Assembly: GCA_963666705.2 (NCBI GenBank)
Contig: CAXXKO010000001.1
Coordinates: 434,001 to 498,000, forward strand
From: G963666705 sp963666705
Lineage (GTDB): Bacteria; Pseudomonadota; Alphaproteobacteria; CADEGL01
Direction of reading: 5' to 3'
Length of the DNA: 64,000 nucleotides
Of the stretch, positions 8,601 through 17,200 are shown one piece after another. A model generated the notes under the pieces. That model ran no database searches and had not been told where the DNA came from. It saw only the letters and a program-made list of their open reading frames with translations. A program made the position numbers and the translations under genes. Numbering within the stretch: the stretch's first letter is position 1; each line of letters starts with the position of its first letter.

Positions 8601-10423
8601 ACTACAGCGCCTTCGAGAATCTCATCATCAACGTCGGCTCTTCGGACGCGACCGTGGCTGGCATCACGATCGACGCTAACAGGGCCGGCGGCAAGATCGG
8701 CGGTAGCCTTGCTTTCGTCGATACGCTCTCGAGCATCCAGGACGTGATCGGCACGGATGGGGGCGACGTGATTGCAGGGGACGGGAACGCCAACCGCCTC
8801 GACGGCGGCGACGGCGACGACACGATCGACGCCTTCGGCGGCAACGACATCCTGGTCGGCAGCCGGGGGGACGACGAGCTGATCGGCGGCTCGGGCCGCG
8901 ACGTTGTCGATTACGATGCCCTCGAACGGGTCCACGTCAACGTCGGCGCCTCGGCCGCAACGGTCGGCGGTGTCGTCCTGAGTGCGTTCGAGGCCGTCGG
9001 CCTGGTCGGCGGGACGGTGGCGTCCACCGATTCGCTCGACGGCATCGAGGACGCCATCGGTTCGTCCGGTGATGACTTGCTGGCGGGTGGCACGGACGGC
9101 GAGCTGCTCGACGGCGGCGACGGCGCGGATATCATCGACGGCGACGAGGGCGACGATACGCTGATCGGTGGCCGGGGCGACGACACCCTGATCGGTGCTC
9201 TCGGCGACGACACCATCGAGGGCGGCGACGGCTCGGACACGGTGGATTACAGTGCCTTCGAGGAGGCCTTCGTCAACATCGGCGACTCGGACGCGGGCGT
9301 TGGCGGCCTCACCCTCGCCGCCGGCGAGGCCAATGGCAAGATCGGCGGCGTGTCCGTGATGACCGACACGCTTGCCGGCATCGAGAACGTCATCGGCACG
9401 GCGGGCAACGACCGGATCTCGGGTAGCGACGAGGCCAACCTGATCGACGCCGGCGACGGCGACGACTTGGTCGATGCGCTCGGCGGCGACGACACCCTGA
9501 TCGGTGCTCTCGGCGACGACACCATCGAGGGCGGCGACGGCTCGGACACGGTGGACTACAGTGCCTTCGAGGAGGCCTTCGTCAACATCGGCGACTCGGA
9601 CGCGGGCGTTGGCGGCCTCATCCTCGCCGCCGGCGAGGCCAATGGCAAGATCGGCGGCGTGTCCGTGATGACCGACACGCTTGCCGGCATCGAGAACGTC
9701 ATCGGCACGGCGGGCAACGACCGGATCTCGGGTAGCGACGAGGCCAACCTGATCGACGCCGGCGACGGCGACGACTTGGTCGATGCGCTCGGCGGTGACG
9801 ACACCCTGATAGGCGGCCTGGGCGACGACACCATCGAGGGCGGCGACGGCTCGGACACAGTGGATTACAGTGCCTTCGAGGAGGCCTTCGTCAACATCGG
9901 CGACTCGGACGCGGGCGTTGGCGGCCTCATCCTCGCCGCCGGCGAGGCCAATGGCAAGATCGGCGGCTTGTCCGTGATGACCGACTCGCTTGCCGGCATC
10001 GAGAACGTCATCGGCACGGCGGGCAACGACCGGATCTCGGGTAGCGACGAGGCCAACCTGATCGACGCCGGCGACGGCGACGACTTGGTCGATGCGCTCG
10101 GCGGCGACGACACGGTGCTCGGTGGCGACGGCGACGACACGATCGACGGCGGGACCGGCAACGACACACTCGAGGGCGGTGAGGGCGACGATCTGTTCGT
10201 CTTCGCCGATGGCGACGGGGCCGACCGGATCGAGGATTTCGAGGACCCCGCATCGGGCGGCGACCGCATCGATGTGAGCGGCGTCTCTTCGGTCAGCGGG
10301 TTCGGCGACCTCGCCATCAGCGCGGTCGGCGGGGACGCGCTTGTCGATTTCGGCGGCGGCGATTCGATCACCCTCATCGGCGTCGATCCCGCAACCCTGG
10401 ACACGGACGACTTCGTGTTCTGA
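2663..10423 (+). CDS. Giant RTX calcium-binding repeat protein with VCBS/cadherin-like domains (2586 aa)
   Basis: A secreted or surface repeat protein. In order it has an N-terminal block of GGxGxD nonapeptides (about 13-147), a Ser-Gly linker (about 150-173), a cadherin-like domain with VLANDTDVD (about 293-386), three VCBS-type repeats (about 390-700), CSPG-like domains (about 703-803 and 1250-1353), further RTX blocks, a dystroglycan-type domain (about 1143-1246), then ten units of about 103 residues. Each of these has a DTVDYSAF..AFVNIG strand segment followed by GDGDD calcium-binding turns. The end (DDLFVFADGDGADRIEDF to the terminal DDFVF) resembles the serralysin-type C-terminus used as a type I secretion signal. 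There is no Sec signal, as expected for type I export, and no HlyB/HlyD transporter in the window. Calcium-dependent folding outside the cell and an adhesin or matrix role are inferred; no enzymatic domain is evident. Confidence 0.92.
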   Translation: MAKKRHKIKGTKGDDDLVGTPGADDANGMAGDDTIAGGDGDDRLKGGKGADTLFGSDGDDRLDGGKDDDTLYGGDGDDRLKGGHGDDLIEGGLGNDRLWGNGGNDILDGGDGADELRGGAGDDLAFGGQGADTILGGDGDDIIHGDFGFGSGSGSGSGKGSASGSGSGSGGAMSFDDYLDGGAGNDLVFGQQGDDTGVYNLQENLGAFDAYDGGLGTDHVILELTWGEAADAGVQADLAAFAAFLAVSSDPSTDSGATYTWTAYANLDLTDWESFEVVLINSAPVANDDVAAAVENGPVVSIDVLANDTDVDHLDALTVVSATAASGASIALTGLAGDPIQYDPDSTFAFESLAMDETTTDTITYVISDLAGATATATVEVTVTGTNDTPEAAAVALGAMEDGAAVDGAFAGDDVDSDDDVTTLAYTILNQPAEGSVIDNGDGTFTFSPEDDFQNLALGESREVSFDYTATDSHDAVSDPATVTVSVDGVNDTPEVTAVVLAATEDGPAVDGAFVGDDVDSDDDGATLVYTVLAPPAEGSVTNNGDGTFAFSPGDDFQDLAVGESREVSFAYTATDSHGAVSDPATVTVTVGGVNDAPEAAAVALAATEDGPAVEGAFAGEYVDSDDDSTTLAYAILDQPAEGSVIDNGDGTFTFSPGDGFQDLAVSESRDVSFSYTATDSHGVTSDPATVTVTVGGANDAPVAGADKLVILPAGAADIALGIDAPTDVDGDALTVTILSAPDNGDLRLGAGVVNAGDVLTPAELAGLAFSADAGAAGQTASFTYLVSDGDLTDTGAVTIQVIDDSAAATLEGGEGGDLIVGGSGDDTVVWNPGGGDDSIDGGAGNDELIVNLPPGATNTLDIAADGSTVIITGGGGEVFTLTLTGIEELTIDTGDGGSTIDIGALAGTDIADETVTILGGIGDDLIAAGGADKRIVAFTFGGADDVTTGSGNDRLEGGVDDDTLSAGEGDDELVGGQGDDELDGGGGVDAAFYQGSVLGYDISAVGGVTTVTDLDPATEGDDGTDTVTGVERLVFTDLTVFLDGTDNAPLAVGDDLATNEDVPLNFALADLLANDREFDGQNLTLDSVDTSALVGTLTDNGDGTFTYAPDAEFGGTDAFTYTVADESGLTDTATVTIEVAAINDAPTLATPIADESATDSDPFTYDVSGSFADVDIPHGDSLSFSATLGDGSSLPAWLAIDAGTGILSGTPGASDVGAIDVKVTATDEASASVTDSFTLTVSDVNHDPVVGADKIVKLPPNYSDVALGIEAPTDSDAGDVLSLEITALPGNGTIRLADGTAVSSVGALALAELGGLTFTPDPGAKGDTASLVYEVTDGAGGSAVGTVAISLSVFPEQTSIQDLVGDTGDDILIGWDGDDGLAGNGGDDTLRGGLGDDFIDGGDGDDDIDGEGGDDTVLASLGDDSIEGGDGQDAVDYGVVEEAWINIGSTSATVGLLELNAREAKGKIGGSVVFTDSLSGIEDVVGTAGADHIAGSNDANRIDGGDGDDTIDARGGDDTLVGSQGDDEMIGGSGRDTVDYSAFDQAFVNIGDSDQTVAIFDLDAGGARAKIGGTTELNDTLQGIENVIGTAGGDFIAGSDEANAIDGGDGDDVIDALGGDDTLIGGLGDDDLAGGDGSDTIDYSAFDRAFVNIGTSGRTVGGSFLGAEKAKGEVGGSVVLTDTLDGFENVIGTAGDDLIAGSDGANVIDGGDGDDAIDALDGDDTVIGNLGDDELEGGDGADTVDYSAFERAFVNIGTSDRTVGGFSLDAESAQGKLGGVFAFTDALQNFESVIGSAGDDRIAGGNGANVIDGGDGDDVIDALGGDDTLIGGGGDDTLIAGSGDDTLIAGDGDDRLEGGAGRDTVDYGDYAFASINIGSSPATVGGTALDSFESHGKAGGGTEEVVDRLIGIEDVVGSVGGDLIAGSSLDNLLDGAGGNDIIDGREGDDTLIGNAGNDTLVGSLGDDIMSGGTGRDAVDYSAFENLIINVGSSDATVAGITIDANRAGGKIGGSLAFVDTLSSIQDVIGTDGGDVIAGDGNANRLDGGDGDDTIDAFGGNDILVGSRGDDELIGGSGRDVVDYDALERVHVNVGASAATVGGVVLSAFEAVGLVGGTVASTDSLDGIEDAIGSSGDDLLAGGTDGELLDGGDGADIIDGDEGDDTLIGGRGDDTLIGALGDDTIEGGDGSDTVDYSAFEEAFVNIGDSDAGVGGLTLAAGEANGKIGGVSVMTDTLAGIENVIGTAGNDRISGSDEANLIDAGDGDDLVDALGGDDTLIGALGDDTIEGGDGSDTVDYSAFEEAFVNIGDSDAGVGGLILAAGEANGKIGGVSVMTDTLAGIENVIGTAGNDRISGSDEANLIDAGDGDDLVDALGGDDTLIGGLGDDTIEGGDGSDTVDYSAFEEAFVNIGDSDAGVGGLILAAGEANGKIGGLSVMTDSLAGIENVIGTAGNDRISGSDEANLIDAGDGDDLVDALGGDDTVLGGDGDDTIDGGTGNDTLEGGEGDDLFVFADGDGADRIEDFEDPASGGDRIDVSGVSSVSGFGDLAISAVGGDALVDFGGGDSITLIGVDPATLDTDDFVF
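9182..10108 (+). repeat. Three near-identical 309-bp tandem repeats inside the RTX gene
   Basis: The unit starting GACACCCTGATCGGTGCTCT recurs at about 9182, 9491 and 9800 with only a few substitutions, while the seven earlier units of the same family in this gene are diverged. 309 bp is exactly 103 codons, so copy number can change without loss of frame. This points to recent amplification or homogenisation, and is also a place where a short-read assembly could have collapsed copies. Confidence 0.9.
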
Positions 10424-10521
10424 CCCCCGGCTCGCCGCCGCCCGGCACGGTTGCTAAGCTCGCACGCCGGGTCGGCGCCAGCCGCCCGGCACGACTTTCC
10501 ATCGCCGCGATCGGATTTCCC

Positions 10522-11034
10522 ATGGCCGAGATACCGGTTGAGCCGCCGATCGAGGACCCGGCCCAGGCCGGCCCCCCCGAGCGCGGCTTGAGCTGCCAAC
10601 GCTTCTCCGACCCGCTCGCGGCCCTGGGCCGGGCGGTCAACCTCCTGCACAAGGTCGAGCCCTTCGCCTCCATGAAGATGGCCGACCTGGTCTCGACCCT
10701 GGCCGGACAGGTCAATCGGCGCCACTACCTGTTCGCGGTCAAGGACCGGCGGATCGCGGGCTATATCGGGTGGGCCCTGTGCGACGAGGCGCTGGGGCGG
10801 GCCTGGGTGGCCGGGGGCCGCATGCCGAGTTACGAGGAGTGCCTCGACGGCGACGCCTTCGTGCTCATGACCTTTCACGCTGAATCGCGCGCCGTATCGT
10901 TCCGCCTGATCCGGCAATGCCGGACCCTCTACCCCAACCGCAATGCGATCTTCTCCCGCCTCTACGCCGATGGGCGCGAGGGCCGGTTCAACGAAGTCTT
11001 CAATCGTATTTCGGAGCCCGGGTGGCGCACCTGA
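10522..11034 (+). CDS. HlyC-like toxin-activating lysine-acyltransferase homologue
   Basis: This 170-residue protein lies 98 bases downstream of the RTX gene on the same strand. HlyC-type enzymes use acyl-ACP to acylate internal lysines of RTX toxins in the cytoplasm before export. Family features are LGRAV (about 37-41), the strand pair HYLFAVKDRRIAGYIGWAL (about 74-92), the acidic DGDAF segment, and a length near the 170 of HlyC. Aligned by eye, the position of the HlyC catalytic His (SPLH) falls in EPFA here, so that residue appears to be missing; the ending (IFSRLYADGREG) looks like a divergent branch of the family. The context suggests it serves the RTX protein, but catalytic activity is uncertain. 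No strong Shine-Dalgarno sequence is visible. Confidence 0.7.
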   Translation: MAEIPVEPPIEDPAQAGPPERGLSCQRFSDPLAALGRAVNLLHKVEPFASMKMADLVSTLAGQVNRRHYLFAVKDRRIAGYIGWALCDEALGRAWVAGGRMPSYEECLDGDAFVLMTFHAESRAVSFRLIRQCRTLYPNRNAIFSRLYADGREGRFNEVFNRISEPGWRT

Positions 11035-11041
11035 CGCAATG

Positions 11042-11182
11042 GCGGCCGCGGGCCCCGATATCAACCCGGCATCTCGACACCGAGCCGCGCGGCGCGATCG
11101 GCGGCGATTTTCCAGGTGGCTTCGAGGATCTCGATGCCGTCGGCGAGGCTGCGCGCGCGGCTGGCGTAGGTGCGCTCGCCCG
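11042..11182. repeat. Left copy of a 141-bp direct duplication
   Basis: Matches 17802-17942 in the same orientation with four mismatches. It encodes, on the minus strand, the last 38 or so residues of the Ldh-family gene plus 19 bases beyond the stop. The two copies bracket the exported-protein block. Confidence 0.92.
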
Positions 11183-11288
11183 CGTTCGAGACGGCGGCCA
11201 CCAGCTCGGGCGTCGTCGAGCTTGCCATGGGCGCCTGGACGATCGGCACATCGAGCCCCAAGCGCTGGCAAAATTCCGATTTCCGCAT
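11061..11288 (-). pseudogene. Chimeric fragment: nitronate monooxygenase N-terminus joined to Ldh-family C-terminus
   Basis: The first 37 residues (MRKSEFCQRLGLDVPIVQAP, then MASSTTPELVAAVSNAG) are the start of a nitronate monooxygenase / 2-nitropropane dioxygenase-type FMN barrel. The frame then continues into ERTYASRARSLADGIEILEA and onward, which is identical in type to the end of the Ldh-family protein encoded at 17821-18879. The junction is at about 11182, exactly where the 141-bp duplication ends. The start keeps a good GGGAGG ribosome-binding site, so a 75-residue hybrid may be translated, but neither enzyme could function. I read it as a scar of the rearrangement that brought in the 11.2-17.8 kb block. 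Confidence 0.85.
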
Positions 11289-11637
11289 ACCGCCCCGCCC
11301 CTCCCTAAGGTTCGCGCCCATTCTCCCGGAAGCAGCACCGCCCGCGCAACGGCGGCGGCGTGCGTCAGTTTGAATTTCGATGCATTGAAAGCGCAAAGTG
11401 GGGTCGAATCTCTACACAGCGGGTGAAAGCGGCCGTTCCGAGTGTGACGATGGAACAGCCGGATGTAGGCAGGAATGGATATTCCCAGACTTGACCTAAC
11501 AACCACGCGAACGCGGGCTATTTCTATATTGTCGAAAGGAACCGGATGGCCTTCGAGTCGGGGCTGGCTGTCAAAGGATTCCGGCTGTTGCCTCCCAACC
11601 GTCCTTTGGACAGGATGGCGGCTGGAACGAGAGCCAA
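11289..11637. other. Intergenic region before the exported-protein operon
   Basis: About 350 bases without a convincing gene. A TTGACC near 11486 and the AT-rich TATTTCTATATTG near 11519-11531 could be promoter parts for the operon starting at 11638, but their spacing is not canonical. Confidence 0.4.
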
Positions 11638-12801
11638 ATGGAAAATCCCGGCGTACGGAATGGACGATTCGGCGGCTGGGCTGGGCCGCTCCTGGTCCTC
11701 ACGTTCGTGGCTGCGTCGCCGGCGCTGGCCGGGCAAGCTCGTCTCATCGAGATCATCTACGAACTGGATCTGCGCGCGCTCGACGGGCGGCCGTTGCCGA
11801 CATTCGAGACGGACGCGACGGTGGATCCCGACGGATATGTCCTTGTTGCCGACCCCGCGGGCGGGCCGCCTATCCTCTACCAGGCGTTGGACGCGCCGGC
11901 GCCGAAGGGCCCCGAGACCGGCCTGTGGGCAGCCTTGCGCTTCCGCGATCACCTTGCCGGCGTGGGCGCGGATACCAAGACGCTGGAGCCCATTGCCGCG
12001 CTGCCCTATTCCCCGGACCTGCAATCCACCTCGGCCATCACGCCGACCTTCGACATCACGATTTCCGAAGTCGACGACGGCGACATCGTGGTCGCGGTGG
12101 GCGGCGTCGCGCACAGACTGGCCCCAGGCGCACCGACGGCGATCGCGGTCGGCGAACGCACTGTCACGCTGGACGAATTTGCCGACGCGGTGCTGAAAAC
12201 CTACGCGGCGGCGGGTGTGCCGCAGGCCGGCATGCCGTCGCGCGAGGCGGTGCTGGCGGAAGTGGGGCCGCTGGCGTCCGGCGACGACGGCGTGACGTTC
12301 CATGCCCGCGTCGTCGCCGTGGATCACGGGCCGGTCGCGCTCGCCGAGGTCGATCTGGCCACGACCCTGGACGATGCCCGCCGCCTCGCGCGCGAGGGAC
12401 CCTATGAGGATGCGCTGGCCGCGCTCGAGACGCTGCTCGACGCGATGCCGCGCCACGCCGGGGCCGCCCGCCTGTTCCACCGGGTGCTCGATCTCGTCGA
12501 GGCCGGTGCTGCGCCCGCCCGCGCCGTGGGGCGCATCGCCTATCCGGCGGGACAGCCCGACGACGCCACGCGGACGCTCTGGGCCGAGGCCCACACAGGC
12601 TTCGCCATGTTTGCCCGCCCCGACGACCCGGGCGGCTCGGCCATCATCGCGATCCCCGTGCGGGACGGCACGTTTGCGGTGCATCTGCCCGCGGGGCGGT
12701 ATCGCCTGACGGTCGACGTGCCGGGATTCGAGGCTGCCACGCTCGACATCACACTCGACGGGGAGACCGAGATCGATGTGCCGCTTGTCCACCGCAACTG
12801 A
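11638..12801 (+). CDS. Exported hypothetical protein with C-terminal carboxypeptidase-regulatory/PEGA-like domain
   Basis: 387 residues with a signal peptide (about 10-32, GGWAGPLLVLTFVAASPALA then G). The middle is unrecognised: a beta-rich segment (FDITISEVDDGDIVVAVGG) is followed by a helical stretch of repeat-like pairs (EDALAALETLLDAMPRHAGA, about 255-290) that resembles a TPR hairpin. The C-terminus (VHLPAGRYRLTVDVPGF, then TLDITLDGETEIDVPL) has the form of a PEGA or carboxypeptidase regulatory domain, usually a surface or periplasmic beta module. The last 26 bases overlap the start of the metallopeptidase gene, suggesting translational coupling. No enzymatic function can be assigned. 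GAGAG precedes the ATG. Confidence 0.6.
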   Translation: MENPGVRNGRFGGWAGPLLVLTFVAASPALAGQARLIEIIYELDLRALDGRPLPTFETDATVDPDGYVLVADPAGGPPILYQALDAPAPKGPETGLWAALRFRDHLAGVGADTKTLEPIAALPYSPDLQSTSAITPTFDITISEVDDGDIVVAVGGVAHRLAPGAPTAIAVGERTVTLDEFADAVLKTYAAAGVPQAGMPSREAVLAEVGPLASGDDGVTFHARVVAVDHGPVALAEVDLATTLDDARRLAREGPYEDALAALETLLDAMPRHAGAARLFHRVLDLVEAGAAPARAVGRIAYPAGQPDDATRTLWAEAHTGFAMFARPDDPGGSAIIAIPVRDGTFAVHLPAGRYRLTVDVPGFEAATLDITLDGETEIDVPLVHRN

Positions 12802-14200
12802 CCGCCGCGCTTTCCGCCTGCTCGTGGCGGCGCTCTCCGTGGTGCCGCTGGCGATTCTGCTTGCGCTTGCGCCGCTCCCGGCCCGCGCTGACCCGACGCT
12901 GCCGCGCCTGCACCAGGTCCTGCTGCAGGCGGCCGAGCATCCGCCGGACGTACGCGCCGCCCTCCCGCCCAGATTTGACCAGCAGAAGACGTACGAAAAC
13001 CTGACAATACTGGCCATTCCCTTGCCCGTCTTCCATCTCACCTTTGCGGAGGGCGAGAGCTTTCGGTTCATCCTGCCGATCTCAATTCTCTACGATTCCG
13101 GGGGGTTCGGCAGCCGAGGGTCCACCCAATACGCCTATACGCTGACCTACGCCGACGGCAGCACGGTGGAGTCGACGATTCCGGTGCCCAACAAGCTGTT
13201 GCGCATCCGCAGCGCGCTGCTGGCCGCCGAGGACTACTGGAACGAGGCGGCCGGGCGGAGCGGTCACAGCTTCGAGCTGGTCGCTCCCGGCGAGCCGATC
13301 GACGTCAATATCGGCTACTTCGTCTATGCGGCGTCTATACGCGCCTTCGCCAATTTCTTCCGGCAAGAGATTCGCCTGCGGCACGACCTCCACGATGAAG
13401 AGCTCGAGACGACACCGATCCACGAGCTGTTTCACATCCTGACGCACGCTATCATTCAAACGAGATTCCGCGACGCGAAAATCAACCGTCTTTGGGCCCT
13501 GGTAGGCCTTTTAGACAACCTTGGCCTTCCCAACCTGCTTTTCGAGAGTACCGCCACATGGTCGGAGGACGAGCCGATCAGCGTGCCGGCCGGTGCCGGC
13601 GGGATTCCGGGTCGCAACATCGACACAGACTACGCCTCTGATTGCCCCCCTCCGTATGACCAAATCGGGACCGACCTGTTCGAGCGGAACCCCTACTGCG
13701 TTTCCTGGCTGGTCAAGTACTACGTCGAGCAGATCGCCGGTGGCAGCGACACTCCCATGCCGGAGGTCGTGCTCGACCTGATCGCCCGCGTCGCCAGTCG
13801 GCGGTTCACCATGGACAACTTCTTCCAGGCCCTGGCGGAAGGGTTGCCGGCGGACCGCTTCACCGGCGCCACCTGGCAGGAACGGTGGCGACGCTTCTAC
13901 ACGAGTTTCGCGGCCGCGGTGTTGGTGCGGCGGCCGTCGGTGGCTGGCGGCGTCGGCAGCCAGCTGGCCTTTCACGACGACGCGTTCGCCGACATTACAG
14001 GTAGCACCTTCTTCCCTATGAGTTCCCACCGGCGGGACTATTTGCGGGCGCCCGAGCGCATCTACGAGACACCGGCCGCGGACGACGTTTCTTCCCGAGC
14101 GGGTGCGACCCTCGGCGGAGCGCCTGGCAACGCCAGCGGTCGCCCGGTCGGTCGGCCCGGCTTGCCCCTTTCGCCTATATCTACAACGTGCTTGAGCTGA
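12776..14200 (+). CDS. Exported HELFH metallopeptidase, N-terminal part of a frameshifted gene
   Basis: Signal peptide at about 10-38 (LLVAALSVVPLAILLALAPL, ending at PARA). Residues around 216-226 read TTPIHELFHIL, an HExxH zinc site, and about 35 residues later LLFESTATWSEDE supplies the Glu and W expected as a third ligand in gluzincin-like peptidases (family consensus W..EG.A.W). A secreted or periplasmic zinc protease is likely. From about 14085 the frame loses sense and ends at 14200. Codon usage is better in a second frame (LPERVRPSAERLATPAVARS, about 14090-14160) and then in a third frame that runs into the next entry. I infer one gene of about 1650 codons (12776-17733) carrying two nearby frameshifts, either real mutations or sequencing errors. 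Confidence 0.7.
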   Translation: MCRLSTATDRRAFRLLVAALSVVPLAILLALAPLPARADPTLPRLHQVLLQAAEHPPDVRAALPPRFDQQKTYENLTILAIPLPVFHLTFAEGESFRFILPISILYDSGGFGSRGSTQYAYTLTYADGSTVESTIPVPNKLLRIRSALLAAEDYWNEAAGRSGHSFELVAPGEPIDVNIGYFVYAASIRAFANFFRQEIRLRHDLHDEELETTPIHELFHILTHAIIQTRFRDAKINRLWALVGLLDNLGLPNLLFESTATWSEDEPISVPAGAGGIPGRNIDTDYASDCPPPYDQIGTDLFERNPYCVSWLVKYYVEQIAGGSDTPMPEVVLDLIARVASRRFTMDNFFQALAEGLPADRFTGATWQERWRRFYTSFAAAVLVRRPSVAGGVGSQLAFHDDAFADITGSTFFPMSSHRRDYLRAPERIYETPAADDVSSRAGATLGGAPGNASGRPVGRPGLPLSPISTTCLS

Positions 14201-17200
14201 ACGTTCTGAAGGATGTCTACGAGACGCAGGGTCTGGATGACCCGGTTCCGCGGCCTGTCGAGGCGCGGCCGGTCTTCGTCTATGCCCGCGGGCCCGAAGG
14301 CACCAACGCGTTTCTGTTGCGCCAGAACGTGCCTGATTACTGGGATTGGGAGCATCGTAATTTCGGATCGTTCGAACGCATAGACGATTTTTCCCTCATC
14401 GGTTCCGACGGCACCGTGGTCAGCGAGCAAGGGGAAATACCCGCCAGCGGCGGGGACAACACTTACATCAATCTTGGCCTCGTGAACTCCGGCCCGGACA
14501 GCGCCTCGCGCGAAATCTCATGGGCCTATCTTGCCTCGCCGCGCATAATTCCCACGCCCACCCGAAGCCGGCTCTTCGATTTCCAGCATATCACGCCGGT
14601 GCGCCTGGTGAACGGCTCGGCGTATTCGGCTTATGCCGCCGAACGCCGTCATCTGTTCCAAAACGGCGACAGCTTCGTATTCGAGGTCGCGGTCACCGGC
14701 AAGCTGCATCTCGGCGCGGATTCGCGCGAGAACATTCCAGAGGATGAGCGGACAATCCAACTGGCTATCGTCTGCGGCGGCGATGACCGGCCCGTCCTGT
14801 TGGCGGAGGAGGATGGACAGACGATCGAGGTCGCCGCCAGCCCGTCGCCGCGGGACGGTCCCGACGGGCGTTATTTCTATCTCCTCAGCGGCCGCGTCGA
14901 CCCCGACAACACCGTCACCGGCGACTGCAGAGTCCGGGTCGAGCTGACCTCGCTGCTGAACCTGGGCGGCGGCGACCGCCAAGTCGACGAAAGCTATACC
15001 CTGCGGGTGGGCGATCCGGTCCCGGAGGTCTCGCGATTGCAGGTCATCTCGGGCGGCGAGGTGGTCTACGACAGCCAGGACATGACGCGGTTTGGCGTCA
15101 GACCGGTGGGCGGAACCGAATTCGAACTTCCCGAGGGCGTAACATTGCCGATGCTCCGGCTCGGGGACGGTGCCTATACGTTGCGGTTGAAGGTCTGGTT
15201 CTCGACGCCCGTACCGACCGGTCATGCCAGCATTACCGCCGGCTTCGCGCCGCCCTACGACACATACGAGGTCCCCGTCGATCCCGAGTTTTCCGACGTG
15301 CCGACGTGGAGCACTTGGGCCGACCCCGACGATCCGACGATCGCCGGGGGAAAAGCGCTGCTGGAGACCGAACTTACGATCCCCGAAATGGCGGCCCCAT
15401 TGGGCGGCCTGCTTTGGTTTTCGATCTCCGCGATCTCGGAGACCGACGTCGTCCTCGACACCGACCCGGCAACACCTGGCGACCAGCGCGACACACGGCA
15501 CTTCGCGCTCCTCAATATGGACGACTATTACCTCGCCACGCTGTCGGTCGAAAGCAGGTGGGACGGCGCGTACGCAGGTGCCGACTACCAGGCAACGTGG
15601 GACGTCGTCTATCGGCCCTTCGAAGCGCAGTTCCGAGCCTTGCCGGTCAGTGAGGCTCGCCACGCAAATAGTCTGTCCGGTATCATCTCCGGCGCGCTCG
15701 CGGCCCCGGAGCTGCTGATATCTTGGCAACGGCTGATGACTTGGATCGGCGCTGCCGCCGGGGATGCCGAGCAAGCGGCGCTGGCCGATCTCGACGCGGA
15801 ATTCCGGGTCCTGATCCGGCTGCTCGAAGGCGCCGGATCCTACGGCGGGTGTTTCTTTGACGACTTCGGACCCGTGCCGGCCCGATTCGGTGGCATGGAC
15901 TCGACCTACACCTGGCGTGGCTGGTCGGCCAATGGGGGGTCGAGCAGCACCGTTGAACATGCGGCAACGGCTCCTGCGTGGCAGAGCAACGATTCACAAT
16001 CGCTGGGATGGGATTATCTTGCCTACGAAAACTTGGTCTGTCCCGCGATCGAGGTTTGGAACTATGACCCGGCCGACCTCGCGCGCGCGCAGGAGTTTAT
16101 AGCCAATCCACCGATCGAGAGGCTCGGTGCGGACTTTGCTGGCGACCTGTTGTTGCTGGTTCCGGCGACAACCTTTATCCGCGGCAATGACCGGGGCGAA
16201 CTGCCGGCGGGGTTAACCCATCTATGGTTCGATGTGCCGGACGACGTAGCGCGCTCGGGGTTCATCGAAGAGTTGCCCGCCAGACAGGCGTTTGCGCGCG
16301 TATTCGATGATGCTTTGGCCCTGGTCACGATTGTCGCCTGGCGGTTTGCGCTAACCGACGACGACGGGAAGGTGGCGCGGATCGAGTCCAGCGGCAACGT
16401 CATGTTTGACGACGGGACGCTGTCGTTGCCCGCACTCCCCGAGGGACCTTTGATCCGGGTCATCTTCGAACCTGCGGATGTCTGGCCAATTCCGGTCGAC
16501 GGTCGATACCGCCAAATCCGGCGATTCTGGGATTCCGACGGTTTGACCGAGTACATTGACGAAGGCGAGTTCGACGGCTCGAGCCTTTGGCAGGACGTGC
16601 AGTCCGTCCCCGTCGCCGAACCGCCGGTTATGCCGGCGCACAGCCTGGAAGCGATTGCCGGGTTTGAGTGGACGCTCGAGCAGGGTACGCAGATGCAAGT
16701 GACGAACCGCACGTTCCCGCAACATCTTTTGGGCGACGAGTCGGTCCTTGTGATTACGGGTCGGTTGGAGGATGGCCGGCTCGCCGGCGGCATCCTCGGT
16801 CAAAGCCAGACCTGCACCACGCCGTACAATGATGCCCCCGATTTCTGCGAGGTCCGTTATCGCTGGGCAATAGAACACAATACAGATCCGGGTGGCCCGT
16901 CGCCGTGGCCGCAGGAGCCGCAGATCGCCGCGCTGCCGGACCCGCCGCCGGACGAAGATGACGAAAACGCCGGAGAGACGGCCAACGAGGACGAAGACGG
17001 CGCCCCTGCCGACATTGGCGACACGGCCGATGACACGGCCGGCAACACGACCGATGACGACACCGACAATACTACCGACGACGACCCGCCAGGCGGCCCG
17101 ACCCTGGAGCCGGTCCCAGACGTGACCGGTTGGCCCGTGCCGGGCACGGTGGTCGCGCCCACCATGCAATATCCCGGCGTCGTCCAGGGCATCATCACCA

